Shown: in pieces, positions 54,570 through 61,723 of the stretch
Layout: every line of letters starts with the position of its first letter
Numbering within the stretch: the first letter of the stretch is position 1
Assembly (NCBI RefSeq): GCF_001590605.1
Contig: NZ_CP014504.1
Span: 1,798,001 to 1,862,000, forward strand
Length of the DNA stretch: 64,000 nt
DNA from: Pedobacter cryoconitis
GTDB lineage: Bacteria; Bacteroidota; Bacteroidia; Sphingobacteriales; Sphingobacteriaceae
Direction of reading: 5' to 3'
Program-made: the position numbers and the translations under genes
The notes under the pieces: model-generated
Databases searched by the model: none
What the model was told of the DNA's origin: nothing
Seen by the model: the letters and a program-made list of their open reading frames with translations, nothing else

Positions 54570-56339
54570 TTACAATTCAACATTTCCGTTGTGTAATGGT
54601 AAGTTAAAATAAAAGGTAGCACCTTCACCAAGCTCACTTTCTACCCAAATTGTACCGTTATGGCGGGCAATAATCTCAGCGCTGAGGTACAATCCTATCC
54701 CAAAACCAGAAACCTGATTATCACTTTCTACCCGGTAGTAACGGTCAAATAGCTTATTAATATCTTTAGTGCCAATCCCTATGCCGTGATCTCTCACACT
54801 TACCTGAACCCTTTGATTGATGATAGTACAGGTTACCTCTATATTTTTAGCAGTTGGTGCATATTTAATTGCATTACTCAACAGATTAACGATCACATTT
54901 CCGATCTTATCATAATCAGCATATACTGGGGTACGCTCACAACTTTGAAAATCAATATTATGGCTTTTCTCCATCAATCTGCTCTCCGATATGACTACGC
55001 CAATCAAATCTGTTAAAGAAAAATGGCTCAGGTTAAGCACAATCTTTCCTGATTCTAACCTGGATACATTTAGAAATCCATTGATCATGCCAGTCATTTT
55101 TTTAACCTGTTTAGCGGCCATTTCCAGTGAACTATTTACAAAATTATCCTGAAATACAATTGCCTTACGCTGGAGTAACTGGATGTATCCATTGAGGGAA
55201 GTAAGTGGTGTTTTTAATTCATGACTAACCATCGCTATAAAATCATTTTTACGCTGCTCATCCTTTTTGATCAGTGAGATATCCATGACAACTCCAGTAA
55301 AAGAAGAAAATTCTCCGGATTTATCAGCCTTCAGATTACCTACTGCTCTAAGCCAGCGGATTTTTTTATCCTTAAATCCAATCACAGGATAAGAAACATC
55401 ATAGTCCCCATTACCATGAAGTGCATTTTCCAATTTTTCCGCAACGTATGCCCGATATTCTTCTGTAATTTGTCCAAGTGCTTCTTCAATAGTAATTTCA
55501 TGAGCCGCGTCATATCCAAATAATTCCCTCAAGCGTGCTGAAGTTATAAATTCTCTGCTTTCAGAGTGTATATGCCAAGTTCCAAAATTCGCAGCCTCAA
55601 TAGCTAATCTTAAAGCGATTTCTTTATCTTCCAGTTCATCAAATGTATTTTTTAAGTGTTCGTGAGTTAAAACAAGTTCCTCGTTAGAAGCGGCCATTTC
55701 TTCATTGATCGCTGCAAGTTCATCTGAAATTTCACGGTACTTATTTTCACTTGCAGTGAGCTCTTTTACCCTGGCTTCCACCCTTCTTTCCAGAGTTTCA
55801 TTTAGAGCTAACAGCTCCTCCTGACTTTGAGAGAGTTCCTCATTTACCGCATTGAGTTCTTCGTTAGATGAAGCGAGCTCTTCGTTGAGCGCCTGTTCCC
55901 GTTCAAGTGCCACCTCTTTGCTATAATATTCCTCCATTAACTGGCGATTGATAACCCGGTCTGTCACGTCAGTCGCAGTATGGAGAATGCAAATAGTCTG
56001 GTTGAATTCATTTTTTATCGCCCGGTATTCAAAGTCAAAATAAAAAGTCTTGATTTCTCCATCTACTTTAAGATTAGCGGCTGTTTCTGTTCCTGAGATG
56101 GTTATTCCTTCCAACCATACTTTTTTGAACAGCTGAGGGAAAGGCTGTCCTTTGAGTTCAGGAAGTGCATCTTCCAGGGCCTTTCCTATAATAGATTGAT
56201 CTTTATCCCAAATCATTAACATAGCCTGGTTTGCCATTTGGATCAGCGCATCTTCTCCAATATGAATAGCAGTAGCGGTTTTGGTCTGACTCAAAACCTC
56301 AATTAATTGATTTTTATCTAATAGTTGGACGTCGCTCAT
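54570..56339 (-). CDS. PAS-domain sensor histidine kinase with long coiled coil
   Basis: 589 residues, soluble. PAS domain (about 10-130), a coiled coil rich in NEEL/SNEEL heptads (about 130-245, for example SSNEELNAVNEELSQSQEEL), a second PAS (about 245-360), HisKA with AMVSHELKTPLTSL (about 372), and ATPase with NLLSNAIKYAPTAK, DHGIGIGTKDIN and GFGIGLYLSAEII. The catalytic half closely resembles the kinase at 15938-17815, so they are paralogues. No receiver or regulator is adjacent. The coiled coil probably carries the signal between the two PAS domains. Confidence 0.92.
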   Translation of the reverse strand: MSDVQLLDKNQLIEVLSQTKTATAIHIGEDALIQMANQAMLMIWDKDQSIIGKALEDALPELKGQPFPQLFKKVWLEGITISGTETAANLKVDGEIKTFYFDFEYRAIKNEFNQTICILHTATDVTDRVINRQLMEEYYSKEVALEREQALNEELASSNEELNAVNEELSQSQEELLALNETLERRVEARVKELTASENKYREISDELAAINEEMAASNEELVLTHEHLKNTFDELEDKEIALRLAIEAANFGTWHIHSESREFITSARLRELFGYDAAHEITIEEALGQITEEYRAYVAEKLENALHGNGDYDVSYPVIGFKDKKIRWLRAVGNLKADKSGEFSSFTGVVMDISLIKKDEQRKNDFIAMVSHELKTPLTSLNGYIQLLQRKAIVFQDNFVNSSLEMAAKQVKKMTGMINGFLNVSRLESGKIVLNLSHFSLTDLIGVVISESRLMEKSHNIDFQSCERTPVYADYDKIGNVIVNLLSNAIKYAPTAKNIEVTCTIINQRVQVSVRDHGIGIGTKDINKLFDRYYRVESDNQVSGFGIGLYLSAEIIARHNGTIWVESELGEGATFYFNLPLHNGNVEL

Positions 56340-56438
56340 ATACAGAAAGGGAATTTAATTTTCATATAACCCAGTTTCCTATTTTTTGTTTAGCTCCAGA
56401 TAAAATTAAATAAGAATTCTTCTGTTCATGATAGTTCT

Positions 56439-56472
56439 TATGCACAATAGCAATAAATAGCTATTGTGCATA
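56439..56472. repeat. 13-bp perfect inverted repeat upstream of the DyP gene
   Basis: TATGCACAATAGC, 8-nt loop (AATAAATA), GCTATTGTGCATA. It lies in the divergent gap between the PAS kinase and the truncated DyP gene, 44 bp before the DyP ATG. With no T-tract it is unlikely to be a terminator. It could be an operator, or a scar marking where the 5' part of the DyP gene was lost. Confidence 0.6.
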
Positions 56473-56515
56473 GTCTGCTTCAGAAATACCTTTAGTGTTC
56501 ACTAAAAATTTTAAA

Positions 56516-57436
56516 ATGCCACTTCAACAATTTAACACACCGGGATTTGCTGATGATCTTCCAGCGGATCTCAAAGATAAGTGGGGAAAGCTTATTTCCT
56601 CATGGATAGAGAAGGAAGGTTATGCTAAACAATCTCCGGATAGTTACAGGGAGCCAGCACCAACCAGTGAAACTGAAAAGAGTGATTTTTTAAAGAATGG
56701 GTCATTTCTTGTTTTTAGAAGGTTGAAACAGGATGTTGCTACTTTTAATGCGTATACTAAAACAATGTTTCAGCAATTGACTGATACGCCAGATTTCCAG
56801 GGAGAGGATTATGAAACTTTTCTGGCTAAGATAGTAGGCCGGTTTAAAGATGGAAAGCCCGTCCTATTTGGAGATCAGGTTGTACCGCCGGAGAATTATA
56901 ATAATTTCAATTTCAATGCGGATACACCTGCATTCCGGTTACACAATGGAAAACAAGTTGCCAGTGTAAAAGCGGATCAGCCGGGAATAAAGTGCCCGGC
57001 ATTTGCACATATCCGTAAGGTTAATCCAAGAGATTTACCAACGGATCTTGGAAAAGAAACTGATAGTGCAACATTCAGAATTATACGCAGAGGTATTCCT
57101 TTTGGGAAACCTTATGATTTTGACAATCTGGATAACCCTGTAAATGAGACGGAAAGAGGCCTTTTGTTCTTGTCTTATCAAACGTCAATTGAGAGGCAGT
57201 TTGAGAGATTGACACAAAAATGGATGAATGAACCAAGCAGGCCTGTAGCTATGGGATATGATATGCTGGTTGGTCAAAATGGCGAGGAAGATGAAAATGG
57301 GATTAAGTGGTGTAAATTTATGAATGATAACAGGAAAACTAAGGAGGTGAAATCTGAAAAAACTTTTGTTATTCCAACCGGAGGAGGTTATTTCCTTTGT
57401 CCTTCGGTTTCAGCGCTCAGGGAGTTGATAGGCTGA
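56516..57436 (+). CDS. Dyp-type peroxidase, N-terminal part missing
   Basis: 306 residues from the ATG at 56516 (a GTG at 56495 is the alternative). It carries the C-terminal half of a DyP peroxidase: NGSFLVFRRLKQDVATFNAY, CPAFAHIRKVNPRDLP (with the haem-ligand His in AHIRK), RIIRRGIPFGKPY and RGLLFLSYQTSIERQFERLT. The usual N-terminal ferredoxin-like domain with the GxxDG motif, which holds the distal Asp, is not present here or upstream. It is therefore probably inactive as a peroxidase and may be a decaying gene. Confidence 0.78.
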   Translation: MPLQQFNTPGFADDLPADLKDKWGKLISSWIEKEGYAKQSPDSYREPAPTSETEKSDFLKNGSFLVFRRLKQDVATFNAYTKTMFQQLTDTPDFQGEDYETFLAKIVGRFKDGKPVLFGDQVVPPENYNNFNFNADTPAFRLHNGKQVASVKADQPGIKCPAFAHIRKVNPRDLPTDLGKETDSATFRIIRRGIPFGKPYDFDNLDNPVNETERGLLFLSYQTSIERQFERLTQKWMNEPSRPVAMGYDMLVGQNGEEDENGIKWCKFMNDNRKTKEVKSEKTFVIPTGGGYFLCPSVSALRELIG

Positions 57437-57442
57437 TTAAAT

Positions 57443-57475
57443 ATCAATCCGGAAAACGCTGTTTCCCGGATTGAT
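57443..57475. terminator. Hairpin between the convergent DyP and TerC genes
   Basis: ATCAATCCGG pairs with CCGGATTGAT and can extend through AAAC/GTTT across one bulge. It lies 6 bp after the DyP stop and 21 bp from the TerC stop. A short tandem repeat (TTGATAAACAA twice, about 57471-57492) follows it. Confidence 0.65.
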
Positions 57476-57496
57476 AAACAATTGATAAACAATTGA

Positions 57497-58309
57497 TTAC
57501 GCTTTGTCCAATAGCTCTTCTGCTTGTTCAGCATTTGCTTCCATGATGTTCTTTTTTGGATAATTAAACATAACTGAAGTAATTACAGGAATAATAAATA
57601 CAGCTACGGTGAAAATCGAAACAAATAAATCTGTCTTTTCCCCTTCTATTAATTGAGAGATAGGTAATTCCGGATAAAAATGAGTAAATAAAGAAGAGGT
57701 CAGTTTAATTCCCAGCACACCAATTACAATAAATGCAACCGTTTCCAGAAAACTAAATTTCTCCATCAGCTTCACAAATGCTTGTGCTACAAATCGCATG
57801 GCAAGAATCCCAATGAAAACACCAATGTAAATAAGCCATATATGGTCAGTAAATGCAACAGCAGCAAAAACATTATCTATTGAAAACGCCAGATCCATTA
57901 CCTCTACTAGTGCAACAGTTGCCCAAAAAGTCCCGAATAAACCAACGGTAGATTTATATATCCAGCTTTTGCTTTTATCTATTTCGTCGTCACCATCTTC
58001 TTGTTTAGCATTCTTTTTTCTGAAGTAATCGAACGCGAGGTATAATAGATAAAGCCCACCCAGGGGCTTTAACCACCAAATCGTAACAAGCCATGCAGCC
58101 AGCAGTAAACAAATACCACGAAATACATATGCACCAATAATCCCATACTTTAATGCTTTATCTCTTTGGTTTTTTGGAAGATCCATGACCATAGTTGCCA
58201 ATACTGCTGCATTGTCTACTGACAGTAAACTTTCTATAACAATCAAATTCAAGATAATGAGTAGTCCGGCTTGAATGTCGTCGCCCAAAATAGTGTGTAA
58301 AAAATCCAT
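57497..58309 (-). CDS. TerC family integral membrane protein
   Basis: 270 residues with about seven membrane helices. Family motifs: IVIESLLSVDNAAVLATMV and DLAFSIDNVFAAVAF, where the intramembrane Asp/Glu and Asn lie, and GIIGAYVFRG. TerC proteins are linked to tellurite resistance and metal (often Mn2+) handling at the membrane. Last gene of the six-gene ter-type operon, giving it a membrane partner. Confidence 0.92.
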   Translation of the reverse strand: MDFLHTILGDDIQAGLLIILNLIVIESLLSVDNAAVLATMVMDLPKNQRDKALKYGIIGAYVFRGICLLLAAWLVTIWWLKPLGGLYLLYLAFDYFRKKNAKQEDGDDEIDKSKSWIYKSTVGLFGTFWATVALVEVMDLAFSIDNVFAAVAFTDHIWLIYIGVFIGILAMRFVAQAFVKLMEKFSFLETVAFIVIGVLGIKLTSSLFTHFYPELPISQLIEGEKTDLFVSIFTVAVFIIPVITSVMFNYPKKNIMEANAEQAEELLDKA

Positions 58310-58348
58310 TATATATTATTTTATTAATAAGTATTAAATTTGATTATA

Positions 58349-58462
58349 TTATACTTTTCCAAGGATTGCCCCTAAAGCCTTCTCTTTGCCACGATCTGGG
58401 ATTAATTTACGGAAGCGTAATTTCAACTCTTCTATTCTTTTTTCTGCCAATATTACTATCAT
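58349..58462 (-). CDS. Candidate 37-aa ORF overlapping the end of the OmpA gene
   Basis: In the frame +1 to the OmpA gene, an ATG at 58462 runs past the OmpA stop to TAA at 58349. The product is basic and helical (IEELKLRFRKLIPDRGKEKA then LGAILGKV). The non-overlapping half still looks protein-like. It could be a coupled small gene, a remnant of a longer one, or chance. It fills part of the 97-bp gap before TerC. Confidence 0.22.
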   Translation of the reverse strand: MIVILAEKRIEELKLRFRKLIPDRGKEKALGAILGKV

Positions 58463-59138
58463 TTGATGCAATTGGGTTTTCAATTCCTTTCCCTGTGGCA
58501 ACTATCCTGTTTTCAGCAATGTTATTTGAGACCAGGAGCTTTTTGAATGCATCTGCTCTTGCCTGAGAGATGGTTTGATTAACGGCTAAAGCACCTTCAC
58601 TACTTGCGTATCCGTTTATTTGTATCGATGTAGTGGGATTTTCTGACAAATAAGAAATAATTTTCTTAACTAATGTCTGGTTTATCCTTGTAAATTTGGA
58701 AGAGCCCTGACCAAAGGATACAGGGATTTTATGATTCAAATTAACCGTATTCTTATCTCCAACCCCATTTTCAACAGTTGACTTAATTTGATTGGTTGTG
58801 GAAGTAGCAACGGCAGTATCCGAAGCGACAACATCAGCTTGTATTTTTGGTTGAGTTTCAGTTTTAACTGTCGCAACCAAATCTGATTGAACAGCTTGAG
58901 TTGATGCGTTGTGTATTGTTTTTTCTATTTTTGTCTTTGAGGAATAGTACCAGGTCCCACTGCCGATTATCAGAATCCCAATCAATCCAATTATCCATGT
59001 TTTAGATTTTGAAGAATCTACTGTTACAACAGTTTCTGCTGTCTCTTTTTTTGAAAGGTCAAATTTAGATGAGCCTTTAGCTTTCTGAGCTGGATCCTTA
59101 GCAGCAGTACCCTCATTTTTATTTAAATCAAATGCCAT
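58407..59138 (-). CDS. OmpA-domain protein with TerD-like N-terminal motif
   Basis: 243 residues. N-terminal cytoplasmic tail with two FDLxK motifs (MAFDLNKNE and SKFDLSKKE), one membrane helix at about 46-64 (WIIGLIGILIIGSGTWYY), a linker, and an OmpA peptidoglycan-binding domain (about 140-243: INGYASSEGALAVNQTISQA, RADAFKKLL, RKKNRRVEITLP). It therefore spans the inner membrane and can grip the cell wall. The tail motif resembles the TerD start (FNLSKGDRFSLSK), suggesting it docks with TerD partners. It lies 14 bp after the TerD gene. Confidence 0.85.
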   Translation of the reverse strand: MAFDLNKNEGTAAKDPAQKAKGSSKFDLSKKETAETVVTVDSSKSKTWIIGLIGILIIGSGTWYYSSKTKIEKTIHNASTQAVQSDLVATVKTETQPKIQADVVASDTAVATSTTNQIKSTVENGVGDKNTVNLNHKIPVSFGQGSSKFTRINQTLVKKIISYLSENPTTSIQINGYASSEGALAVNQTISQARADAFKKLLVSNNIAENRIVATGKGIENPIASNDSNIGRKKNRRVEITLP

Positions 59139-59152
59139 AATTTCTATTTTAA

Positions 59153-59806
59153 TTAGGTGTACATGTCTACTAATGTTTGTAAGCTGCCTGTATGCGCTCT
59201 GCCCATGGCTTCAAATTCCCAGGTATCACCAACACGGAACAACCTGCCAAATTCCAGCGCGTCTTCATTGATGTACTGATCTTTTAAATCATAACGAAGA
59301 ATCTCACTGCCACTACTTTCATCAACGATACGGATATAGCATTCATTGACTTGCCCAAAGTTTAGCGCCAATGTTCTGTGGTCTTTTTTGTTGTCGTGAG
59401 GGTATTTACAAATCGTACAACATATAATAATTTGCTCAATCTTGTGACTGACTTTCGTTAAATCAATGAACATATCTTCATCATCATCTCCATTGCTTCT
59501 GGTTCCATCCGGATCATCAATTGCCCCTATAATGGCTCCATCTTCAGTTAAAGGTCTGAATAGGCCTTTTTCTATTTTATCTTCAATTTTATTACCCATA
59601 CGGAGTTGACCATAAAAGGTAAAATAAGAATCAGAAGGGATCTTAAAATCACTCCCAATTGAAAATGCAGATACATCGAGGTCAAATTCTGGCCCTCCCT
59701 GTTCTTCATTAGGATTCCATCCCATTCCGATTTTTACGATTGATAGTCCAGGCGCTGCCTTGGAAAGGGAAAATCGATCTCCCTTACTTAAATTAAAACT
59801 GCTCAT
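59153..59806 (-). CDS. TerD family protein
   Basis: 217 residues. Begins SSFNLSKGDRFSLSK, then LSIVKIGMGWNPNE, the calcium-site strand FDLDVSAFSIGS, and NGDDDEDMFIDLTKV, with LNFGQVNECYIRIVDESSGS near the end. These acidic clusters are the conserved Ca2+-binding residues of TerD. Cytoplasmic. In ter systems TerD forms stress-response complexes linked to tellurite, phage and pore-toxin tolerance. A longer paralogue of the TerD at 59816-60382. Confidence 0.95.
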   Translation of the reverse strand: MSSFNLSKGDRFSLSKAAPGLSIVKIGMGWNPNEEQGGPEFDLDVSAFSIGSDFKIPSDSYFTFYGQLRMGNKIEDKIEKGLFRPLTEDGAIIGAIDDPDGTRSNGDDDEDMFIDLTKVSHKIEQIIICCTICKYPHDNKKDHRTLALNFGQVNECYIRIVDESSGSEILRYDLKDQYINEDALEFGRLFRVGDTWEFEAMGRAHTGSLQTLVDMYT

Positions 59807-59815
59807 AGTATATTT

Positions 59816-60382
59816 TTATTGATATAAATCTATTAGTGTGTTTAAGCCTCCGGAAAATGCTTGTCCAAGAGCTTCTACATTCCATGTCCCGCCATTTCTG
59901 GAAATAGTCGCAATGATCAGGGAGTCTTCATTTGTGAAATTATCCTTTAATAGGTACTGACATAAAATTGAATTGTCAGCAGCATTTCTGATATTGATAT
60001 AAGAGTTTTGAACATGCCCGAAATTATGTCCTCTTATTTCACTTTGATCAATGGTGACCGCAAAGTATAAAAACTCAACTTTTGGATTTATTTTAAACAA
60101 ATCAATTTGGATCACCTCATCATCTCCGTCACCTTCACCACCCCTGCTATCGCCTGGATAGTTGACAGCACCATCAGGGCTTGTCGCATTGTTATAAAAG
60201 ATGAAATACTCATCTGTTACGAGTTTGCCATTTTCACCTAACATAAATAAGGACAAGTCCAGGTCTACGCTATGCCCGTTTACAGTAGCAGGATCCCAGC
60301 CTAAACCGGCTATAATATGAGTTAGCCCTGGTTTTTCTTTGATAATCGATATTGGTTTTTTCTTTTCTAATTGTATAGCCAT
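59816..60382 (-). CDS. TerD family protein
   Basis: 188 residues. AIQLEKKKPISIIKEKPGLT then HIIAGLGWDPATV, the Ca2+-site strand VDLDLSLFMLGENG, and SRGGEGDGDDEVIQIDLFKI. Lacks the FNLSK-type start of its neighbour. Both paralogues keep the acidic residues. Forms a tight operon (9-bp gap to the next TerD, 31 bp after the proline-rich gene). Confidence 0.95.
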   Translation of the reverse strand: MAIQLEKKKPISIIKEKPGLTHIIAGLGWDPATVNGHSVDLDLSLFMLGENGKLVTDEYFIFYNNATSPDGAVNYPGDSRGGEGDGDDEVIQIDLFKINPKVEFLYFAVTIDQSEIRGHNFGHVQNSYINIRNAADNSILCQYLLKDNFTNEDSLIIATISRNGGTWNVEALGQAFSGGLNTLIDLYQ

Positions 60383-60413
60383 TTTTATAATTTATTTATT
60401 GTTTAGTTTCCCC

Positions 60414-61718
60414 TCACTTATCCTTTTTAGGAGGAAGCGGAGGAAGTTTTACTGGATTATTTTTCAATGGAGTACCAGGTTTTATTTCAGGTAACCTGGG
60501 AATGTTTAGCTTTGGTTGTGCTATATTGTTCGCTTTTTTGGGTGGTAACGGGGGTGGCAAATTGGGTACTGATATTGCTATTGGAGCCTGTGCCGGTATT
60601 CTTGGCCTGGCCTGGACAGGTGGTGGTGCCTTTGATTTAACTGTATAATTTGAATCAGATACTTCTGCAAAAATAGATTTCATAGTCTCTTTAATATCAG
60701 CAGACTTAACCTCTCTTACGTAATGATATTTCTTAAGCAGCTTATCGGAAAAATAAGAAGTACTAAGCTCTTCTGTACCTAATAGAATTACAACATCTTG
60801 TAAGTTTAAACTACTTGATTTCAAAAGGTCATCTATCGCTGTATAGATCAAGCTATCGTTAGAATAATATAGAAGTCTATCGGTAAGATTTCTCTCATTG
60901 ACCCTAAACCAATATTTATTTCCATCTGATAATTCAGCGTCACCTTTAATAATAGCACCTGAATTTTCGAGCAGTTTCACACAAAAAGGAAGCAAAACAG
61001 CAATCTCGGTATCCTTATCAATTGACAAATAAGAGTTTTGAATAGTTATGTATTCAACAATCATATCTGCGAGAATCCTTACCCTGGGATCTGCTCCTTG
61101 TCCCGCTAGCTTAAAGGAGCCTATTTCTTCGGCAGTTGCATTTTTAAAAAGCTTCAAATACAAAATATCATCAATTGCAGTGAGTAAAAGAATTGCTTTT
61201 TCCTTAGCTAAAATTCCTTTTTGAACTAATACACCGAATAATGACCTGTTGAAATGAACATGGTCTAAATTAAAGTAACCTGCCTCTTGAAATAAGTTTT
61301 CTATCAATGACTTCTCGTTATCTTCTATATCGGTATCAAATAAGAAGCGAAGTGGAAAATGCTGCCTGTAAGATTCAATAGAGTCAGTTTTATATAAAAC
61401 TGTATTCAGAAAATGTGACAGGTATTGTTCAACTCCATAATAAAATAGCTGTTTAACAGGTTTTTTATTTCCATAAATAATGAAATGCTTACTTGGATCT
61501 TTGATAATTTCAAAGTAGTTCCCATAAGCATTGGGATCGTGCCTGTTAAACCTTTCTCTTGCTGTACTCCCAAAAATAAAATCATTACCAGAAACATAAA
61601 AATATAACGGAATTTCATTTGAATCCTTTAGATTCAATGGTGCATAGGCATTTTTGTCCGATTGATACCAGAAAGAAACCGAGCGTTTGGATATTTTTGC
61701 TAATACACAGAATTTCAT
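60414..61718 (-). CDS. Divergent Hsp70/actin-like protein with proline-rich tail
   Basis: 434 residues, soluble. The layout follows an Hsp70 ATPase without its active-site residues: FIFGSTARERFNRHDPNAYG (like VGxxAK...P), FDTDIEDNEKSLIENLFQEA (like the QRxAxxxAxxxAG step), AILLLTAIDDILYLKLFK where phosphate-2 DxGGGT would lie, and DVVILLGTEELSTSYFSDKL. The missing DxG motifs suggest a pseudo-ATPase. The C-terminal 75 residues are proline-rich with PPLPPKK twice, which resemble protein-binding ligands. It is coupled (5-bp gap) to the Hsp70-like gene upstream, so the two probably act together. This fold assignment is an inference. Confidence 0.65.
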   Translation of the reverse strand: MKFCVLAKISKRSVSFWYQSDKNAYAPLNLKDSNEIPLYFYVSGNDFIFGSTARERFNRHDPNAYGNYFEIIKDPSKHFIIYGNKKPVKQLFYYGVEQYLSHFLNTVLYKTDSIESYRQHFPLRFLFDTDIEDNEKSLIENLFQEAGYFNLDHVHFNRSLFGVLVQKGILAKEKAILLLTAIDDILYLKLFKNATAEEIGSFKLAGQGADPRVRILADMIVEYITIQNSYLSIDKDTEIAVLLPFCVKLLENSGAIIKGDAELSDGNKYWFRVNERNLTDRLLYYSNDSLIYTAIDDLLKSSSLNLQDVVILLGTEELSTSYFSDKLLKKYHYVREVKSADIKETMKSIFAEVSDSNYTVKSKAPPPVQARPRIPAQAPIAISVPNLPPPLPPKKANNIAQPKLNIPRLPEIKPGTPLKNNPVKLPPLPPKKDK

Positions 61719-61723
61719 TAGTC

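Noticed and set aside
57471..57492. TTGATAAACAA tandem repeat as a possible CRISPR or iteron
   Set aside because: Only two short copies with no spacers; no other repeats nearby.
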